A stretch of 64,000 nucleotides of DNA from Leucobacter exalbidus (GCF_017834145.1 NZ_JAFIDA010000001.1:2356001-2420000); one strand, 5' to 3'. Positions 8,018-17,630 are shown, counted from the stretch's first letter. Numbers and translations: made by a program. Notes: generated by a model not told the origin, from the letters alone.

Positions 8018-9670
8018 TTGGGGGACCACTTCGGGTTCTCGCAGTTCGGCGGACCGGGCAACAGCGTTGGTGCTGAAAACGATCCGACCTCGACCGATAT
8101 CTCGATCATCAAGGTCACGAACCCCGATCTGAAGCTGCACCCCGAGGTCACCGACTGGACCACGGCCGCGAGCGACGACCTTGCCGCGAGCACCACAAAG
8201 ATCACCGGCATTGCCGAGCCCGTCTCGGGCACCGTGACGAAATCGGGTCGCACAACCGGCATCACCACGGGTAGCACCTCGCTCAACCTGCTCTACACCG
8301 ACGGTAACGTCTACCCCACTGAGATCCTTGACGGCTACATGCAGATCAGTGATCGCTGGGTGCACGGCTTCATGGGCGGCGCGCTGACCGAGTCGGGTGA
8401 CTCGGGCGGAGCCGTCTTCCAGGGCACGAACGCCGTGGGCGTTGTCAGCGGCGGCCCCAGCGAAGCACCTGCACAGGGCGATGACTGGGCCTGGTACACG
8501 CGTCTGGTCGACGCAATGGAACAGGTTCAGGGTGATTACGAGCTCGCGATCTACCTCGACAAGCCCGTACTTGAGTCTCCCGCAAACAACTCGACTGTGG
8601 CGCCCGGTTCAGAGATCATCATCTCTGTACCCGCACCCGCTGACGAGCTTTCGATCAGCAACCGCCCCAACTCGGGTGAGGTTGTACCGGTAGTCGACGG
8701 CCAGGTTTCGATGCTCGCTCCTGCTGAAGAGGGCACCTACAACTACACGGCAGCAGCAAAGAAGGGCGCGAGCTCTTCTGAGAAGCTGGAGTTCACGATC
8801 ACGGTCGAGCAGACCACGGCCGCTCCCACGATCGAGTCACAGGATCTTGTCGCAGACGCGGGCGAGAATGCCGCTACGACCGATCTCAAGGGCACCGGTA
8901 TCGCTGGCGCCGAGATCGAGATCAACGAGACCTGGAAGACCACCGTTGAGGCAGACGGCACGTGGACGTTCGCAGACGCCAACTTCGGTATCGGTCAGAA
9001 CACTGTGACGGCAACTCAGACGGTAGACGGCGAAACGTCAACCAAGGCTGAGGGCATGATCTCTGTATCGCCTGCAGCTCCCGTGATCATTTCGATCTCG
9101 CCTGATCAGGAATTCGCAAACGCTGATGCACCGTCACAGGTCATCGGTTCGGGTCTGGCAGAGGCAGAGGTTGAAGTAACGCTTGATGGCAAGCCGGTTA
9201 CCGAAGCTCAGGCAGCTGCAGCAGTCGCTCAGAGTGCTGTGAACGAAGACGGTATGTGGGGCGCTGAATTTGGTGAAAAGGTAGCCGCTGGCTCGCACAC
9301 CATCACCGCGAAGCAGACCTACAACGGTGTCGCATCGGCTGAAGCGACGGTGGACTTCACGGTCGCCGCAGCGCCTGTTGACCCGGTAGATCCCGTTGAC
9401 CCGGTTGACCCCGTGGACCCGACTGATCCCGTGGATCCCACGGACCCCGTCGATCCGGTAACCCCGGTTGATCCGACCACCCCGGTAGCACCTGAGGAGC
9501 CCACCACTCCGGTGACTCCCGCTCCCGAGGCTCCCACCACCGGTCAGCTTCCCCTCACCGGCGGTAGCGACCTGCTGATGCCTTTCGCACTGACGGCCCT
9601 GGGCCTGCTCGTGCTGGGTGGCGGCGCAACGGTGCTCGCGGCTCGTAAGCTGAAGGCAACCGAGGGCTAA
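8018..9670 (+). pseudogene. 5'-truncated S1-type surface serine protease with LPXTG anchor
   Basis: Remnant of a large wall-anchored chymotrypsin-fold protease. What remains shows a candidate catalytic Asp in STDISIIKV, the nucleophile in ESGDSGGAV, Ig-like repeats (about residues 180-450), a VDP-rich stalk and a sortase signal LPLTG followed by a hydrophobic segment and ARKLK tail. There is no signal peptide, and the catalytic His region expected about 40-60 residues before the Asp is absent. The frame opens only after a TAG at 7985 and its first possible start is a TTG without a ribosome binding site. A sortase substrate without a signal peptide cannot reach the wall, so I read this as a 5' deletion. 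Downstream coding quality is still good, implying a recent loss. The alternative is a start supplied by a missed frameshift. Confidence 0.7.
9377..9480 (+). repeat. Imperfect 9-bp coding repeat (Val-Asp-Pro stalk)
   Basis: About ten copies of a 9-base unit close to GTTGACCCG, encoding VDP with T/V variation, forming the Pro-rich wall-spanning stalk of the truncated protease. The unit length keeps frame, so copy number can vary by slippage without breaking the protein. Confidence 0.8.
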
Positions 9671-9702
9671 CCTCCTCAAAGGGGTGAAACACCCTGAACA
9701 CC

Positions 9703-9736
9703 AACGAACCCCCGACCAATTGGTCGGGGGTTCGTT
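9703..9736. terminator. Bidirectional intrinsic terminator
   Basis: Perfect 34-bp palindrome (arms 9703-9719 and 9720-9736) between the protease remnant and the convergent yceI-like gene. Confidence 0.85.
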
Positions 9737-9846
9737 GCGTTCAGCTGCGGGTCGGCTCAATGCCAGGTGAGCCGCAGAGGTGGGAACCGGGCCAAGGGCT
9801 GCCCAGCAAGATGCCGAGCACTGGCGCTGTAGCCCTGGGGTAGTTT

Positions 9847-10608
9847 TTACGGCTTTGCGGCGGTGAGCTGAAACTCTACGGCTCCTGTGGGGGCGACCGA
9901 GACGAAACCGAGGCGGGGCGCCTCAACACCAAAATCGGCGAACGTGATGGGAATCGAGCCTGCGATCTCGGCGGTGGTGCCGTCGCTACGTAACTCGATC
10001 TGTGCGGTCACTGGCTGGCTCTTCCCTGCAATGGTGAGCTCACCCTTTGCTTCGGTCGACACGATGTCGCCCGCAAGGGGCGCGCTCTCGAGCGTGACGG
10101 GGTCGGTGAGGGTGAATGTCGCCGTCGGAAACTCTGAGGTGCGCAGCGCCTGGCTACGGAAGTAGTTGTCGCGGCTGTCGTTGTCGGTGATGATCGATGC
10201 GACGTCGACCGTGAGCTCGGCCGAGTCGAGGGTTAACCCCGTATCGGCGATAGCGAAGGTGCCGGTGACCTGGTTCGTGCGGCCGGTCACCGTGATCTCG
10301 GTGCCGTTGAGCACTTCGTCAACACGGTAACCGGCCTCAGAACCATCAGCGACCTGCCACTCGCCCGCCAGCGCGGCCGCGTCTAAGACACTGCCCGATG
10401 TTGCCGAATCGGTGCCCCCAGTGCTGGGGGCCACCGCGGGCTCCTTGGCCGCACCGAGCACCGACTGATCTGCCGACAGTGTGGGGGCCTGCACCGGGGG
10501 TGCCGCTATGAAGTCGCGATAGATGACCGGGCCAGCCAGCGCCGCAGTGACGCCCACGGCGAGCACCCCAACGGTGACGCCAACGAGCAACTTACGAGAC
10601 TTCTGCAC
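9847..10608 (-). CDS. YceI family protein
   Basis: 253 residues. A single N-terminal hydrophobic segment (about residues 8-30, LLVGVTVGVLAVGVTAALAG) acts as signal anchor. After a flexible linker, residues about 80-250 form a YceI lipocalin-like barrel: AGEWQVADGSEAGYRVDEVL, then TGTFAIADTGLTLDSAELTVDV, DNYFRSQALRTSEFPTATF, and GELTIAGKSQPVTAQIEL. The RxxxLxxSEFP-type block and the TIAGKSQPV block are the family hallmarks. YceI proteins bind long-chain amphiphiles such as polyisoprenoids in the periplasm or at the outer face. In actinobacteria the ligand is unknown. It stands alone between a terminator and the divergently placed spacer before the lipid kinase gene. Confidence 0.9.
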   Translation of the reverse strand: MQKSRKLLVGVTVGVLAVGVTAALAGPVIYRDFIAAPPVQAPTLSADQSVLGAAKEPAVAPSTGGTDSATSGSVLDAAALAGEWQVADGSEAGYRVDEVLNGTEITVTGRTNQVTGTFAIADTGLTLDSAELTVDVASIITDNDSRDNYFRSQALRTSEFPTATFTLTDPVTLESAPLAGDIVSTEAKGELTIAGKSQPVTAQIELRSDGTTAEIAGSIPITFADFGVEAPRLGFVSVAPTGAVEFQLTAAKP

Positions 10609-10741
10609 GGGGACTCCTGGGGTGCGGTGATCAATGGAATTCCATGATGACAGCGCAGCCCATGAGAACCCTTGATGCTGCTCGTGAGGAGGCTGGGAGA
10701 GTGGCGACTACCCAGGTAACCCGGTCTGCTAGGGGGTCGCG

Positions 10742-11707
10742 CTACTCGGCTGCCACCCGCACCTGCAGGGCACCCGCCAGCACGGTCACGTCGAACGAGG
10801 TGACCTCGCCCACCTCATCGCCATCGACTTCGAACTCGAGCGCCGTGGGCAGCTCCACCCGCACACGCGTGGCCCGCCCGTGTTCGGCAGAGTCAGAGCT
10901 TTCGGCCGAGGTAGCGCGCGTAAGCAGCCGCTTCAGCCCGTTGTCCCACATCATATTGCGCATGGTGTCGAGCCAGGCCGTCACCCCGTCGGCGCTGAGC
11001 AGCAGCAGATCGAGCTCACCGTCATCGGGCTGCGCATCGGGCAGCAGCGTAATGCCACCCTGCAGCGTGCCGCAGTTCGCCACGAGCAGGGTGTGCGCCT
11101 GCATCGTGACGGGGTCACCATCATCGCGGGTGAGCGTGAGATCAACCAGATCGGTGCCCGAGACGGCCCGGCCGAGCGACTCGACATAGGCGAGCCAACC
11201 GGCCTTCGCCTTCAGATCGTCATCGGTCTCGACAATCATCTGGGCATCGATGCCAAACCCGGTCATCACGACAAACCCTTCTGCATGCTCAGACTGGTCG
11301 GCCGACACATACCGCACCTGGCCCAAATCAATGGGGGCGGTCTTACCCGCGAGTGCGAGGGCAAACGCCGCCTGCGGGTCGCCGAGGGGAATAGAGAGGT
11401 TGCGGGCCAACAGGTTGCCGGTGCCCAGCGGCACGATTCCGAGGGTGGCCCGCGGCGTGCCGGTCTCACCGAGCGCCGACGCGACGGCGCGCACCGTCCC
11501 GTCACCGCCCGCGGCGATGACGAGGTCGCATCCGGCCGCCAGCGCCTCCTCGGTGGCCCCGCGACCCGGATCATCAACCGTGGTTTCGATCCAGTGCACC
11601 GCGGCCTCGCCCGTACTGTGCTCAGCGCTCGCCGCAGTAAACGCGGCGCGCAGCTCATCCTCCTCAACCTTTGAAGGGTTCCAAACGATTGCGATCTGCT
11701 GGGTCAT
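10742..11707 (-). CDS. Diacylglycerol/lipid kinase family protein
   Basis: 321-residue soluble lipid kinase of the DAGK catalytic family (DgkB/YegS type). It phosphorylates a lipid alcohol such as diacylglycerol using ATP. The N-terminus IAIVWNPSKVEEDEL is the usual first strand with the NP motif; DLVIAAGGDGTVRAVASAL is the nucleotide-binding GGDGT loop, and LGIVPLGTGNLLARN the second conserved loop. GFGIDAQMI and VDGDEVG near the C-terminus belong to the lipid-binding beta domain. ATG start with an AAGGAGAGGCAC site. Just downstream of the SRPBCC-like gene on the same strand (about 57 bases), so the two may be cotranscribed. Confidence 0.88.
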   Translation of the reverse strand: MTQQIAIVWNPSKVEEDELRAAFTAASAEHSTGEAAVHWIETTVDDPGRGATEEALAAGCDLVIAAGGDGTVRAVASALGETGTPRATLGIVPLGTGNLLARNLSIPLGDPQAAFALALAGKTAPIDLGQVRYVSADQSEHAEGFVVMTGFGIDAQMIVETDDDLKAKAGWLAYVESLGRAVSGTDLVDLTLTRDDGDPVTMQAHTLLVANCGTLQGGITLLPDAQPDDGELDLLLLSADGVTAWLDTMRNMMWDNGLKRLLTRATSAESSDSAEHGRATRVRVELPTALEFEVDGDEVGEVTSFDVTVLAGALQVRVAAE

Positions 11708-11764
11708 GTGCCTCTCCTTATATGGGGGTGAGCGCCCGGCCCGGGGTATGGGCCAGGCGCCCGG

Positions 11765-12346
11765 TTACAACTGTGCGAGCAGGGCCTTCCAATGCGCTCG
11801 CCAACCCTCGATGGCCTCGCCCGTGGGCAGGCCGTCGTGACTGACGGCAAGCGTGACCTTGTCATCTCCCTTTGGTGTTGCTGAGACTTCGACACGACCG
11901 CCGTTTTCAAGGTCGAAACGCCAAAACGAACGCTTGTCGGTGCGCGACTGCCGGGGGTTGAGTACGGCGTGATCCAACTGCTGAGCGGCGGCTCCGTGCG
12001 CGGCCACCCACGCGGCGATCGCGGCATCACGATCGAGGGGCAGCGTGCGACTCGCACTCACGCGAAACAGCCCGTCAGATCCCTGCCCGGGCACCCGCAG
12101 CCCCGAGTGCTGCTCGAACGCGATGGCCACGGCCTGCGCCCACCAATCGGGGTTCTGCACCGAATCGGGCAGCGCGGCCCGTGCAATGCGCGCGATCTGG
12201 GTGTGCCCGGCCGTCAGCGCTTCAGCGGCCGCAAACAGTTCTAACCAGCTCGCCCAGTCACGGCCCGACATGCGCTCGATCGCGGGAATGCTCTCTGCGC
12301 GAGTGCCGGTGGAAGCTGCGGAACGTGCGGGGGTGCTGGCGGTCAT
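11765..12346 (-). CDS. Hypothetical protein, DUF4287/SRPBCC-like
   Basis: 193 residues with the ATG at 12346, chosen because a good AGGAG site precedes it and the upstream extension overlaps the divergent dGTPase promoter. The middle (QNPDWWAQAVAIAFEQHSGLRVPGQG) resembles the DUF4287-type segment often attached to AHSA1/SRPBCC domains. The C-terminal half (DGLFRVSASRTLPLDRDAA, SFWRFDLENGGRVEV, DDKVTLAVSHDGLPTGEA, WRAHWKALLAQL) reads as an SRPBCC hydrophobic-pocket fold. No catalytic residues can be named. Divergent from the dGTPase gene with about 87 bases between starts. Confidence 0.7.
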   Translation of the reverse strand: MTASTPARSAASTGTRAESIPAIERMSGRDWASWLELFAAAEALTAGHTQIARIARAALPDSVQNPDWWAQAVAIAFEQHSGLRVPGQGSDGLFRVSASRTLPLDRDAAIAAWVAAHGAAAQQLDHAVLNPRQSRTDKRSFWRFDLENGGRVEVSATPKGDDKVTLAVSHDGLPTGEAIEGWRAHWKALLAQL

Positions 12347-12433
12347 CGCGGGTCTCCTAGCGTTTGTGCCCGCAATCATAACGCCCCAAGGTGGGGTGCG
12401 CTTGACTATCGCGCGACATGCTTGAATGGAGAT

Positions 12434-14125
12434 ATGCTGACGCAGGATCCCGCGGTGGAGCGGAACGATGGCCATGATCCGGATCACCCCAGTGCCCCCG
12501 GAATCTCACCCGAGCCCGCTCGCGAGGCGCGCCGCTATGTCGAGGTCGAGGCTTCGCAGCACCGCCCGCCAGTGGGGGCGTTGCGGGAGCCCGGTGAGAC
12601 CGGGGTCGCAACGGGCCGCCGGGATCCGCTGGAGTACCGCATCGATCTCGAGCGCATTCGCTTCTCGTCGTACTTTGCCCGGCTTTCAGACGTGACGCAG
12701 GTGATGCCGCAGTCGGGGGTGGGCCCCGTGATGCACAACCGGCTGACGCACTCACTGAAGGTGAGCGCGGTGGCCCGCGTGATCGCTTCGAACCTCGCCG
12801 GCCACGAAGCCGCCCACCTCGCCTATGAGCGCGGCGACGCCCCCGTTGACGACGACACCGGCGCCATCATTGCGCGCCTGGGCGGCTGCGACACGATCGT
12901 CGCGCAGGCCGCCGCGCACGCCCACGACCTCGGCCACCCGCCCTTCGGGCACCTGGGGGAGCGCGTGCTCGACCGGGTCGCCCGCGAACGCCTCGGCCTC
13001 GCCGAAGGCTTCGAGGGGAACGCGCAGAGCTTTCGCGTTCTCACCAAGCTCGACACCCTCGGTAGGCAGTTTCCGGGTCTGAACCTCACCGCCGCGAGCC
13101 GCGCGGCAACGCTGAAATACCCGTGGACGCGCGGCGAATGGGCCGGCGCCGAAGTCGGCGCCGAAGTGCCCGCGTCTGACCGGCCCCGCGGGGTCGGCAG
13201 CGACGCCGATAACGGTGCCGAAAAGTTCTCGGCCTACGCGCTCGAAGCCGACGAAATGGACGCCTCGCTCGCGGCGTTCCCCGCCATCGCCCGGGGCATG
13301 CAAACCGTCGAGTGCGCCGTCATGGACCTCGCCGACGACATTGCCTACGCCGTGCACGACCTCGACGACTTCACTCGGGCCGGGGTACTGCAGCAAGCCT
13401 CAGTGGTGGGCGAGCTGCGCGCCTGGCACTCGGGCTCAGCGGCGCTCGCCGCCGTGCACCGCGGCGAACTTGCCGCGAGCTGGCGCACCCCAGGCCACGC
13501 GCTCGAGCTGCTGTGGCGGCGCCTCAGTGAGAAGGACGGCTGGATCGCCGACCACGACGCGTTCACCGCCGCCGTGCTGCGGGTGCGCGATGAACTGGGC
13601 GAGGGGCTGCTTGCGGTGCCCTACGACGGCGGTATCGACTCTGAGCGGGCGGTCTCGGGCTTCACGCGAAGGTGGATCGAACACCTGCGCACCTCGATCG
13701 TGGTCGAAGAGCACCCGCACGTGCGCAGCGGCCCCGTGCGGCTCAACCGACAGGCCTGGCATGAAGTGGCCGTGCTGAAGTTCGTGCACGCGCACTTCGT
13801 GCTCGAACGCCCCGAGCTGGCGCAGCCGCAGCGCGGCATGGGTCGCATCGTTGAGCAGCTCACCCTCGGCTTTGATGACTGGTTGGGTGACCCCGATGAT
13901 GCGGGGCGTGCCCCGCGCAAACTGCTCGAGTGGGTCACCGAATCCACCGAAGCCACGTTTGCGCTGCGTGACACCCGGCCCGAGCTGCTGCTGGGTGACA
14001 CGAGTGACGCCGGGCTGTGGCGGCAGGGGCGTGCGCGCGCCATTCTCGACTATGTGGCGTCGCTCAGCGATCAGCAGGCCGTCGCCGCGCACCGCAGCAT
14101 GATCGGCGGCGACGTCATCGGCTAA
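12434..14125 (+). CDS. dgt: Deoxyguanosinetriphosphate triphosphohydrolase-like HD protein
   Basis: 563-residue HD-domain hydrolase. It cleaves dNTPs to the nucleoside and triphosphate, controlling dNTP pools. The metal ligands are visible: the first His in HNRLTHSLKVS, HAHDLGHPPFGHLGE (the HD pair plus the conserved GHPPFGH), and a later Asp in MDLADDIAYAVHDLDD. EGFEGNAQSFRVLTKL is the expected post-HD block. The start is set at the ATG at 12434, which follows TGGAGAT, rather than the TTG at 12422. The N-terminal 65 residues are polar and poorly conserved. A typical actinobacterial Dgt is 420-430 residues, so this one is long, partly through an insertion around residues 240-270. Confidence 0.9.
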   Translation: MLTQDPAVERNDGHDPDHPSAPGISPEPAREARRYVEVEASQHRPPVGALREPGETGVATGRRDPLEYRIDLERIRFSSYFARLSDVTQVMPQSGVGPVMHNRLTHSLKVSAVARVIASNLAGHEAAHLAYERGDAPVDDDTGAIIARLGGCDTIVAQAAAHAHDLGHPPFGHLGERVLDRVARERLGLAEGFEGNAQSFRVLTKLDTLGRQFPGLNLTAASRAATLKYPWTRGEWAGAEVGAEVPASDRPRGVGSDADNGAEKFSAYALEADEMDASLAAFPAIARGMQTVECAVMDLADDIAYAVHDLDDFTRAGVLQQASVVGELRAWHSGSAALAAVHRGELAASWRTPGHALELLWRRLSEKDGWIADHDAFTAAVLRVRDELGEGLLAVPYDGGIDSERAVSGFTRRWIEHLRTSIVVEEHPHVRSGPVRLNRQAWHEVAVLKFVHAHFVLERPELAQPQRGMGRIVEQLTLGFDDWLGDPDDAGRAPRKLLEWVTESTEATFALRDTRPELLLGDTSDAGLWRQGRARAILDYVASLSDQQAVAAHRSMIGGDVIG

Positions 14126-14190
14126 GGCGCAGGTCGGCTGCGGCCCTTGCGCGGCACGGTTGCCCGGTTCGCTGGGGTACCGTAGAAACC

Positions 14191-14826
14191 GTGAGCGAAG
14201 AACTAACTGCAGCCGACCTGATCGCACAACTGATTGAGGTGGGCCGCGATGCGGTGGGCCGCGGTCTCGTACTCGCGAGCGCAGGCAATCTGTCAGCGCG
14301 CGTGAGTGACACCGAGTTCGTCGTCTCGGGTAGCGGCACCTGGCTTGATCGGTTGCAGCCCAGCGATTTTGCGACGCTGGCGCTCGACCCGGCAGAGACG
14401 GGCGCCGCCCGCGACGGCGAGATCAAGCCGTCAAGCGAGTGGAAGCTGCACCACCGCGCCTACCTCGCACGCCCCGACATCACCTGCGTGCTGCACCTGC
14501 ACCCCCGCACCGCGGTCGTGATGGCGAGCCTGAATAAGCCCGTGCGCATGCTGACCCTCGACCACGCCTACTACCTGGGATCGATCGGGGTCACCCCGTT
14601 CTTCCACAACGGCACCGAAGAGCTGGCCAACACCGCGGCCGATGCGCTGCGCGAGCACAACTGCGTCATCATGCAGCACCACGGCTGCTCGGTCGTCGCC
14701 GACTCGGTCGACATGGCATACCGTCGCGCGCTCAACCTCGAGGATGCGGCGCAGGCCTCAGCCCTTGCTTTGCAGCTCGGCGACACCGATACGGTGTTCC
14801 CCGATACGGGCGCGGCGCACGCGTAA
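14191..14826 (+). CDS. Class II aldolase/adducin family protein
   Basis: 211-residue zinc-dependent aldolase fold (FucA/AraD/MtnB superfamily). The fold hallmarks are AGNLSARVSDTEFVVSGSG (phosphate loop), the metal-binding HLHPRT and the later QHHGCSV His pair. EIKPSSEWKLHHRAYL carries the conserved Ser-Ser-Glu used in substrate binding. It could be a sugar-phosphate aldolase or methylthioribulose-1-phosphate dehydratase; neighbours do not decide. I place the start at the GTG at 14191 (VSEELTAADLIAQL), since the region further upstream overlaps the end of the dGTPase gene in another frame and is not family-like. Its stop codon sits inside a 14-bp tandem repeat. Confidence 0.85.
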   Translation: MSEELTAADLIAQLIEVGRDAVGRGLVLASAGNLSARVSDTEFVVSGSGTWLDRLQPSDFATLALDPAETGAARDGEIKPSSEWKLHHRAYLARPDITCVLHLHPRTAVVMASLNKPVRMLTLDHAYYLGSIGVTPFFHNGTEELANTAADALREHNCVIMQHHGCSVVADSVDMAYRRALNLEDAAQASALALQLGDTDTVFPDTGAAHA

Positions 14827-14884
14827 CGGCGCACGCGTAACGGCGCACGCGTAACGGCGCACGCGTAACGGCGCACGCGTAACG
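14821..14884. repeat. 14-bp tandem repeat (about 4.6 copies)
   Basis: Four exact copies of GCGTAACGGCGCAC (from 14821) plus a final GCGTAACG, with a partial copy upstream. The first copy supplies the TAA stop of the aldolase gene. Each junction creates ACGCGT. The unit is not a multiple of three, so change in copy number is buffered only because the array starts at the stop codon. Confidence 0.95.
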
Positions 14885-14918
14885 ACGCTGCCGTCGCGTC
14901 AGGCGCGCGGCGAACCGA

Positions 14919-15614
14919 TTACGGTTCGACCGGAATCTCGTGTGAGGTGTCCCACGGCGACGCCCACCCGAGCTCGTCGAACAGGTTTGACAGCAGCACC
15001 CCGGTGAACCCCCACACGGTGTGACCGCCGAGCCTCGGCGCGAGCTCGAACGCGGCACCCCGGTATGACCTGGGGCCTCGGCTGAGCACCGAGGTGCCGC
15101 GTGCCGCGGGGTCGAGAAGCTCGGCCACCGGTGCGCGAAACACGTCGACCGACTCGGTGTGGTCTGCGGTGATCTCGCTGGGGGAGTGCCACCAGCCGAG
15201 CACCGGGGTGACCAGATTATTGCTGATGGGCAGTGGAATCTCGGGCAGCCCACCCAAGATTTCAACGCCCGCGGGGTCGAGCCCGGTCTCTTCGTGAGCC
15301 TCGCGCAGCGCGGCGGCGCGGGCATCGTGATCTTCGGGGTCGATGCCGCCGCCAGGAAAGGCGATTTGGCCGGCGTGATGGCGCATGCGGCTCGCGCGAC
15401 GCGTCAGCAACACATCAAGCTCGGGCGCGATGCGAGGTGACGCCGGGAGCTCGGCGGGCGCGCGATCGAGCGCACCAAACAGAATCAGCACCGCCGAGCG
15501 GCGCACCGGGCGATCGCTAAACGGGCCCTGGGGCGGAAACTTGATGGCCACGCCACGATCAACAAACACGCGCAGATCGCGCAGCGCATCATCAGCGGTG
15601 AGGCTCTGCATCAT
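14919..15614 (-). CDS. CoA pyrophosphatase, Nudix family
   Basis: 231-residue Nudix hydrolase of the NUDT7/8 (CoAse) branch. It splits CoA or acyl-CoA into 3',5'-ADP and phosphopantetheine. The UPF0035-type CoA motif LLTRRASRMRHHAGQIAFPG precedes a full Nudix box: GGGIDPEDHDARAAALREAHEETGL. The start may be the ATG at 15614 or the adjacent ATG at 15611. Convergent with the class II aldolase; separated from accE by a strong terminator. Confidence 0.9.
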   Translation of the reverse strand: MMQSLTADDALRDLRVFVDRGVAIKFPPQGPFSDRPVRRSAVLILFGALDRAPAELPASPRIAPELDVLLTRRASRMRHHAGQIAFPGGGIDPEDHDARAAALREAHEETGLDPAGVEILGGLPEIPLPISNNLVTPVLGWWHSPSEITADHTESVDVFRAPVAELLDPAARGTSVLSRGPRSYRGAAFELAPRLGGHTVWGFTGVLLSNLFDELGWASPWDTSHEIPVEP

Positions 15615-15645
15615 GGCCTCAGCCTAGCGTGTTGGCAGATTACGC

Positions 15646-15685
15646 GACGGAGCCCGGGCCAGAAGAATCTGGCCCGGGCTCCGTC
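15646..15685 (-). terminator. Terminator of the accD-accE operon
   Basis: 18-bp perfect inverted repeat around an AGAA loop, directly after accE and before the Nudix gene on the same strand. Confidence 0.88.
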
Positions 15686-15701
15686 ACATGCGTGCAGCGT
15701 G

Positions 15702-16022
15702 TTACCCGTCGATCAGCAAATCGCTGATGCGCTCGGGCACCCGCTGTGAACGAGCCCAGGGCTCGCGCTCGCGGCGTTCGACGCGCTTCACGCGCGCAGT
15801 TTCTTCCGCGCGCATCTGCGTCAGCACCGCGATCACCGCGGCGCGTTCGGTGTCAGAAACCTGCTTCGTCACAAAGCGAATGTCTTCGCCCAGCAACACA
15901 TCAGTCACCTCGGCCATCTCGCCCCGGCGGGCCGCATCGCGTGCGGCAGCGTCGGGGGGAAGCAGATCGGCGGGGGCTTGATCCGGGGCCGCGTTGAAGG
16001 CAGCGTTCATCTCGTCAGTCAT
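15702..16022 (-). CDS. accE: Acyl-CoA carboxylase epsilon subunit
   Basis: 106-residue small subunit found only in actinobacterial acyl-CoA carboxylase complexes. The C-terminal part (GEDIRFVTKQVSDTERAAVI... RREREPWARSQR) shows the family pattern: a helix with TxEExAAV-like spacing and the terminal W-x-xS region that docks to the beta subunit. The N-terminal 40 residues are disordered and Ala/Asp-rich. It starts 15 bases after the accD stop, so it is cotranscribed, and a terminator follows. Its presence implies the partner carboxylase acts on acetyl- or propionyl-CoA. Confidence 0.85.
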   Translation of the reverse strand: MTDEMNAAFNAAPDQAPADLLPPDAAARDAARRGEMAEVTDVLLGEDIRFVTKQVSDTERAAVIAVLTQMRAEETARVKRVERREREPWARSQRVPERISDLLIDG

Positions 16023-16037
16023 CGTGATCGCTCCCGC

Positions 16038-17630
16038 TTACAGCGGAATGTTGCCGTGCTTCTTGGTGGGCAGCTCGACGCGCTTGCCGCGCAGACCGCG
16101 CAGCGCCTTGACCACCGCGAGGCGGGTGCCTGCGGGCTCAAGCACGTTGTCGATCTCGCCGCGCTCAGCCGCGAGGAACGGGCTCGTGACGTCAGCGGTG
16201 TACTTCGCGGTGAGCTCGGCACGCAGCGCCTCAACATCCTGCCCAGCCTCGGCCGCGGCCTTCAGCTCCTTGCGATACAAGATGTTGACGGCGCCAGAGC
16301 CGCCCATGACGGCGATCTCGGCGGTGGGCCACGCGATGTTGACGTCGGCGCCCATCTGCTTCGAACCCATCACAATGTAGGCTCCGCCGTACGCCTTGCG
16401 CGTGATGATCGTGACGAGCGGCACGGTCGCCTCGGCGTAGGCGTAGAGCAGCTTCGCGCCGCGGCGAATGACGCCCTGCAGCTCTTGATCGGTGCCGGGC
16501 AGGTAGCCGGGCACGTCAACGAGCGTGATGATCGGAATCGAGAACGCGTCGCAGAAGCGCACGAAACGTGCCGCCTTCTCGCTCGCGTCGATGTTCAGGG
16601 TGCCCGCCATCTGGTTGGGCTGGTTCGCGACGATACCGACCGAGCGGCCCTCGACGCGGCCGAAACCGATGAGCATATTGGGGGCGAACAGCGGCTGCAC
16701 CTCGAGGAAGTCGCCGCCGTCGAGGATGGCCTCGACCACGGTCTTCATGTCGTAGGGCTGGTTCGCGCTGTCGGGAATCAGGGTGTTGAGCTTGCGGTCG
16801 AGATCGGTGATCTCAAGCGCGGTCTCAGAGTCGTAGACGGGGCTTTCTGCCAGGTTGTTGTCGGGCAGGTAGCTGACGAGGGTGCGTGCGTAATCGAGCG
16901 CATCGTGCTCGTCGCTCGCGAGGTAGTGCGAGACGCCGCTCTTCTGGTTGTGCGTCAGCGCGCCGCCGAGCTCTTCAAAGCCGACGTCTTCGCCGGTGAC
17001 GGTCTTGATGACGTCGGGGCCGGTGACGAACATGTGGCTCGTCTTGTCGACCATGATGACGAAGTCGGTGAGGGCGGGTGAGTACACCGCGCCGCCAGCC
17101 GACGGGCCCATGATGAGTGAGATCTGCGGGATAACACCCGAGCACATCGTGTTGAGCTTGAAGATGCTGGCGTACTTCGAGAGCGCAACGACGCCCTCTT
17201 GAATGCGAGCTCCGCCCGAATCGAGGATGCCGAGGATCGGTGCACCGGTCTTCAGCGCGAACTGCATCGCCTTCACGATCTTCTCGCCGGCAACCTCGCC
17301 GAGCGAGCCGCCAAACGTGGTGAAGTCTTGCGAGTACACGACGACCTGACGGCCGTGGATCGTGCCCGCGCCAATCACGACGGCGTCGCCCACGGGGCGC
17401 GAGTTTTCCATGCCGAAGCCGTGGGTGCGGTGCTTCACATACTTGTCGAGTTCGACGAATGAACCCGGATCAAGCAGGGCGGCGATGCGCTCGCGGGCGG
17501 TCAGCTTGCCGCGCGCGTGCTGCTTTTCGGCAGCGGCAGCGTCGCGGTCGCCCACAGCCTCCTGATACTTCTGGCGGTGGTCGGCAATACGACCTGCGGT
17601 CGTAGCGAGGTCGATGTTGTCTCCAGTCAC
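16038..17630 (-). CDS. accD: Acyl-CoA/propionyl-CoA carboxylase beta subunit
   Basis: 530-residue carboxyltransferase subunit. It transfers CO2 from carboxybiotin to acetyl- or propionyl-CoA, giving malonyl- or methylmalonyl-CoA for fatty acid synthesis. Crotonase-fold carboxyltransferase hallmarks: [31 protein letters not shown] (N-terminal oxyanion hole), [16 protein letters not shown], and [13 protein letters not shown] in the C-terminal half. Length matches the family. Operon with accE downstream; divergent from the biotin ligase gene with a 296-base gap, so the carboxylase and the enzyme that biotinylates its alpha subunit are neighbours. The biotinylated alpha subunit itself is not in the window. 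Confidence 0.95.
   Translation of the reverse strand: MTGDNIDLATTAGRIADHRQKYQEAVGDRDAAAAEKQHARGKLTARERIAALLDPGSFVELDKYVKHRTHGFGMENSRPVGDAVVIGAGTIHGRQVVVYSQDFTTFGGSLGEVAGEKIVKAMQFALKTGAPILGILDSGGARIQEGVVALSKYASIFKLNTMCSGVIPQISLIMGPSAGGAVYSPALTDFVIMVDKTSHMFVTGPDVIKTVTGEDVGFEELGGALTHNQKSGVSHYLASDEHDALDYARTLVSYLPDNNLAESPVYDSETALEITDLDRKLNTLIPDSANQPYDMKTVVEAILDGGDFLEVQPLFAPNMLIGFGRVEGRSVGIVANQPNQMAGTLNIDASEKAARFVRFCDAFSIPIITLVDVPGYLPGTDQELQGVIRRGAKLLYAYAEATVPLVTIITRKAYGGAYIVMGSKQMGADVNIAWPTAEIAVMGGSGAVNILYRKELKAAAEAGQDVEALRAELTAKYTADVTSPFLAAERGEIDNVLEPAGTRLAVVKALRGLRGKRVELPTKKHGNIPL

Noticed and set aside
9319-9540. Small Gly/Ser/Thr-repeat protein on the minus strand
   Set aside because: It is the antisense reading of the VDP stalk repeat in the protease remnant; no ribosome binding site.
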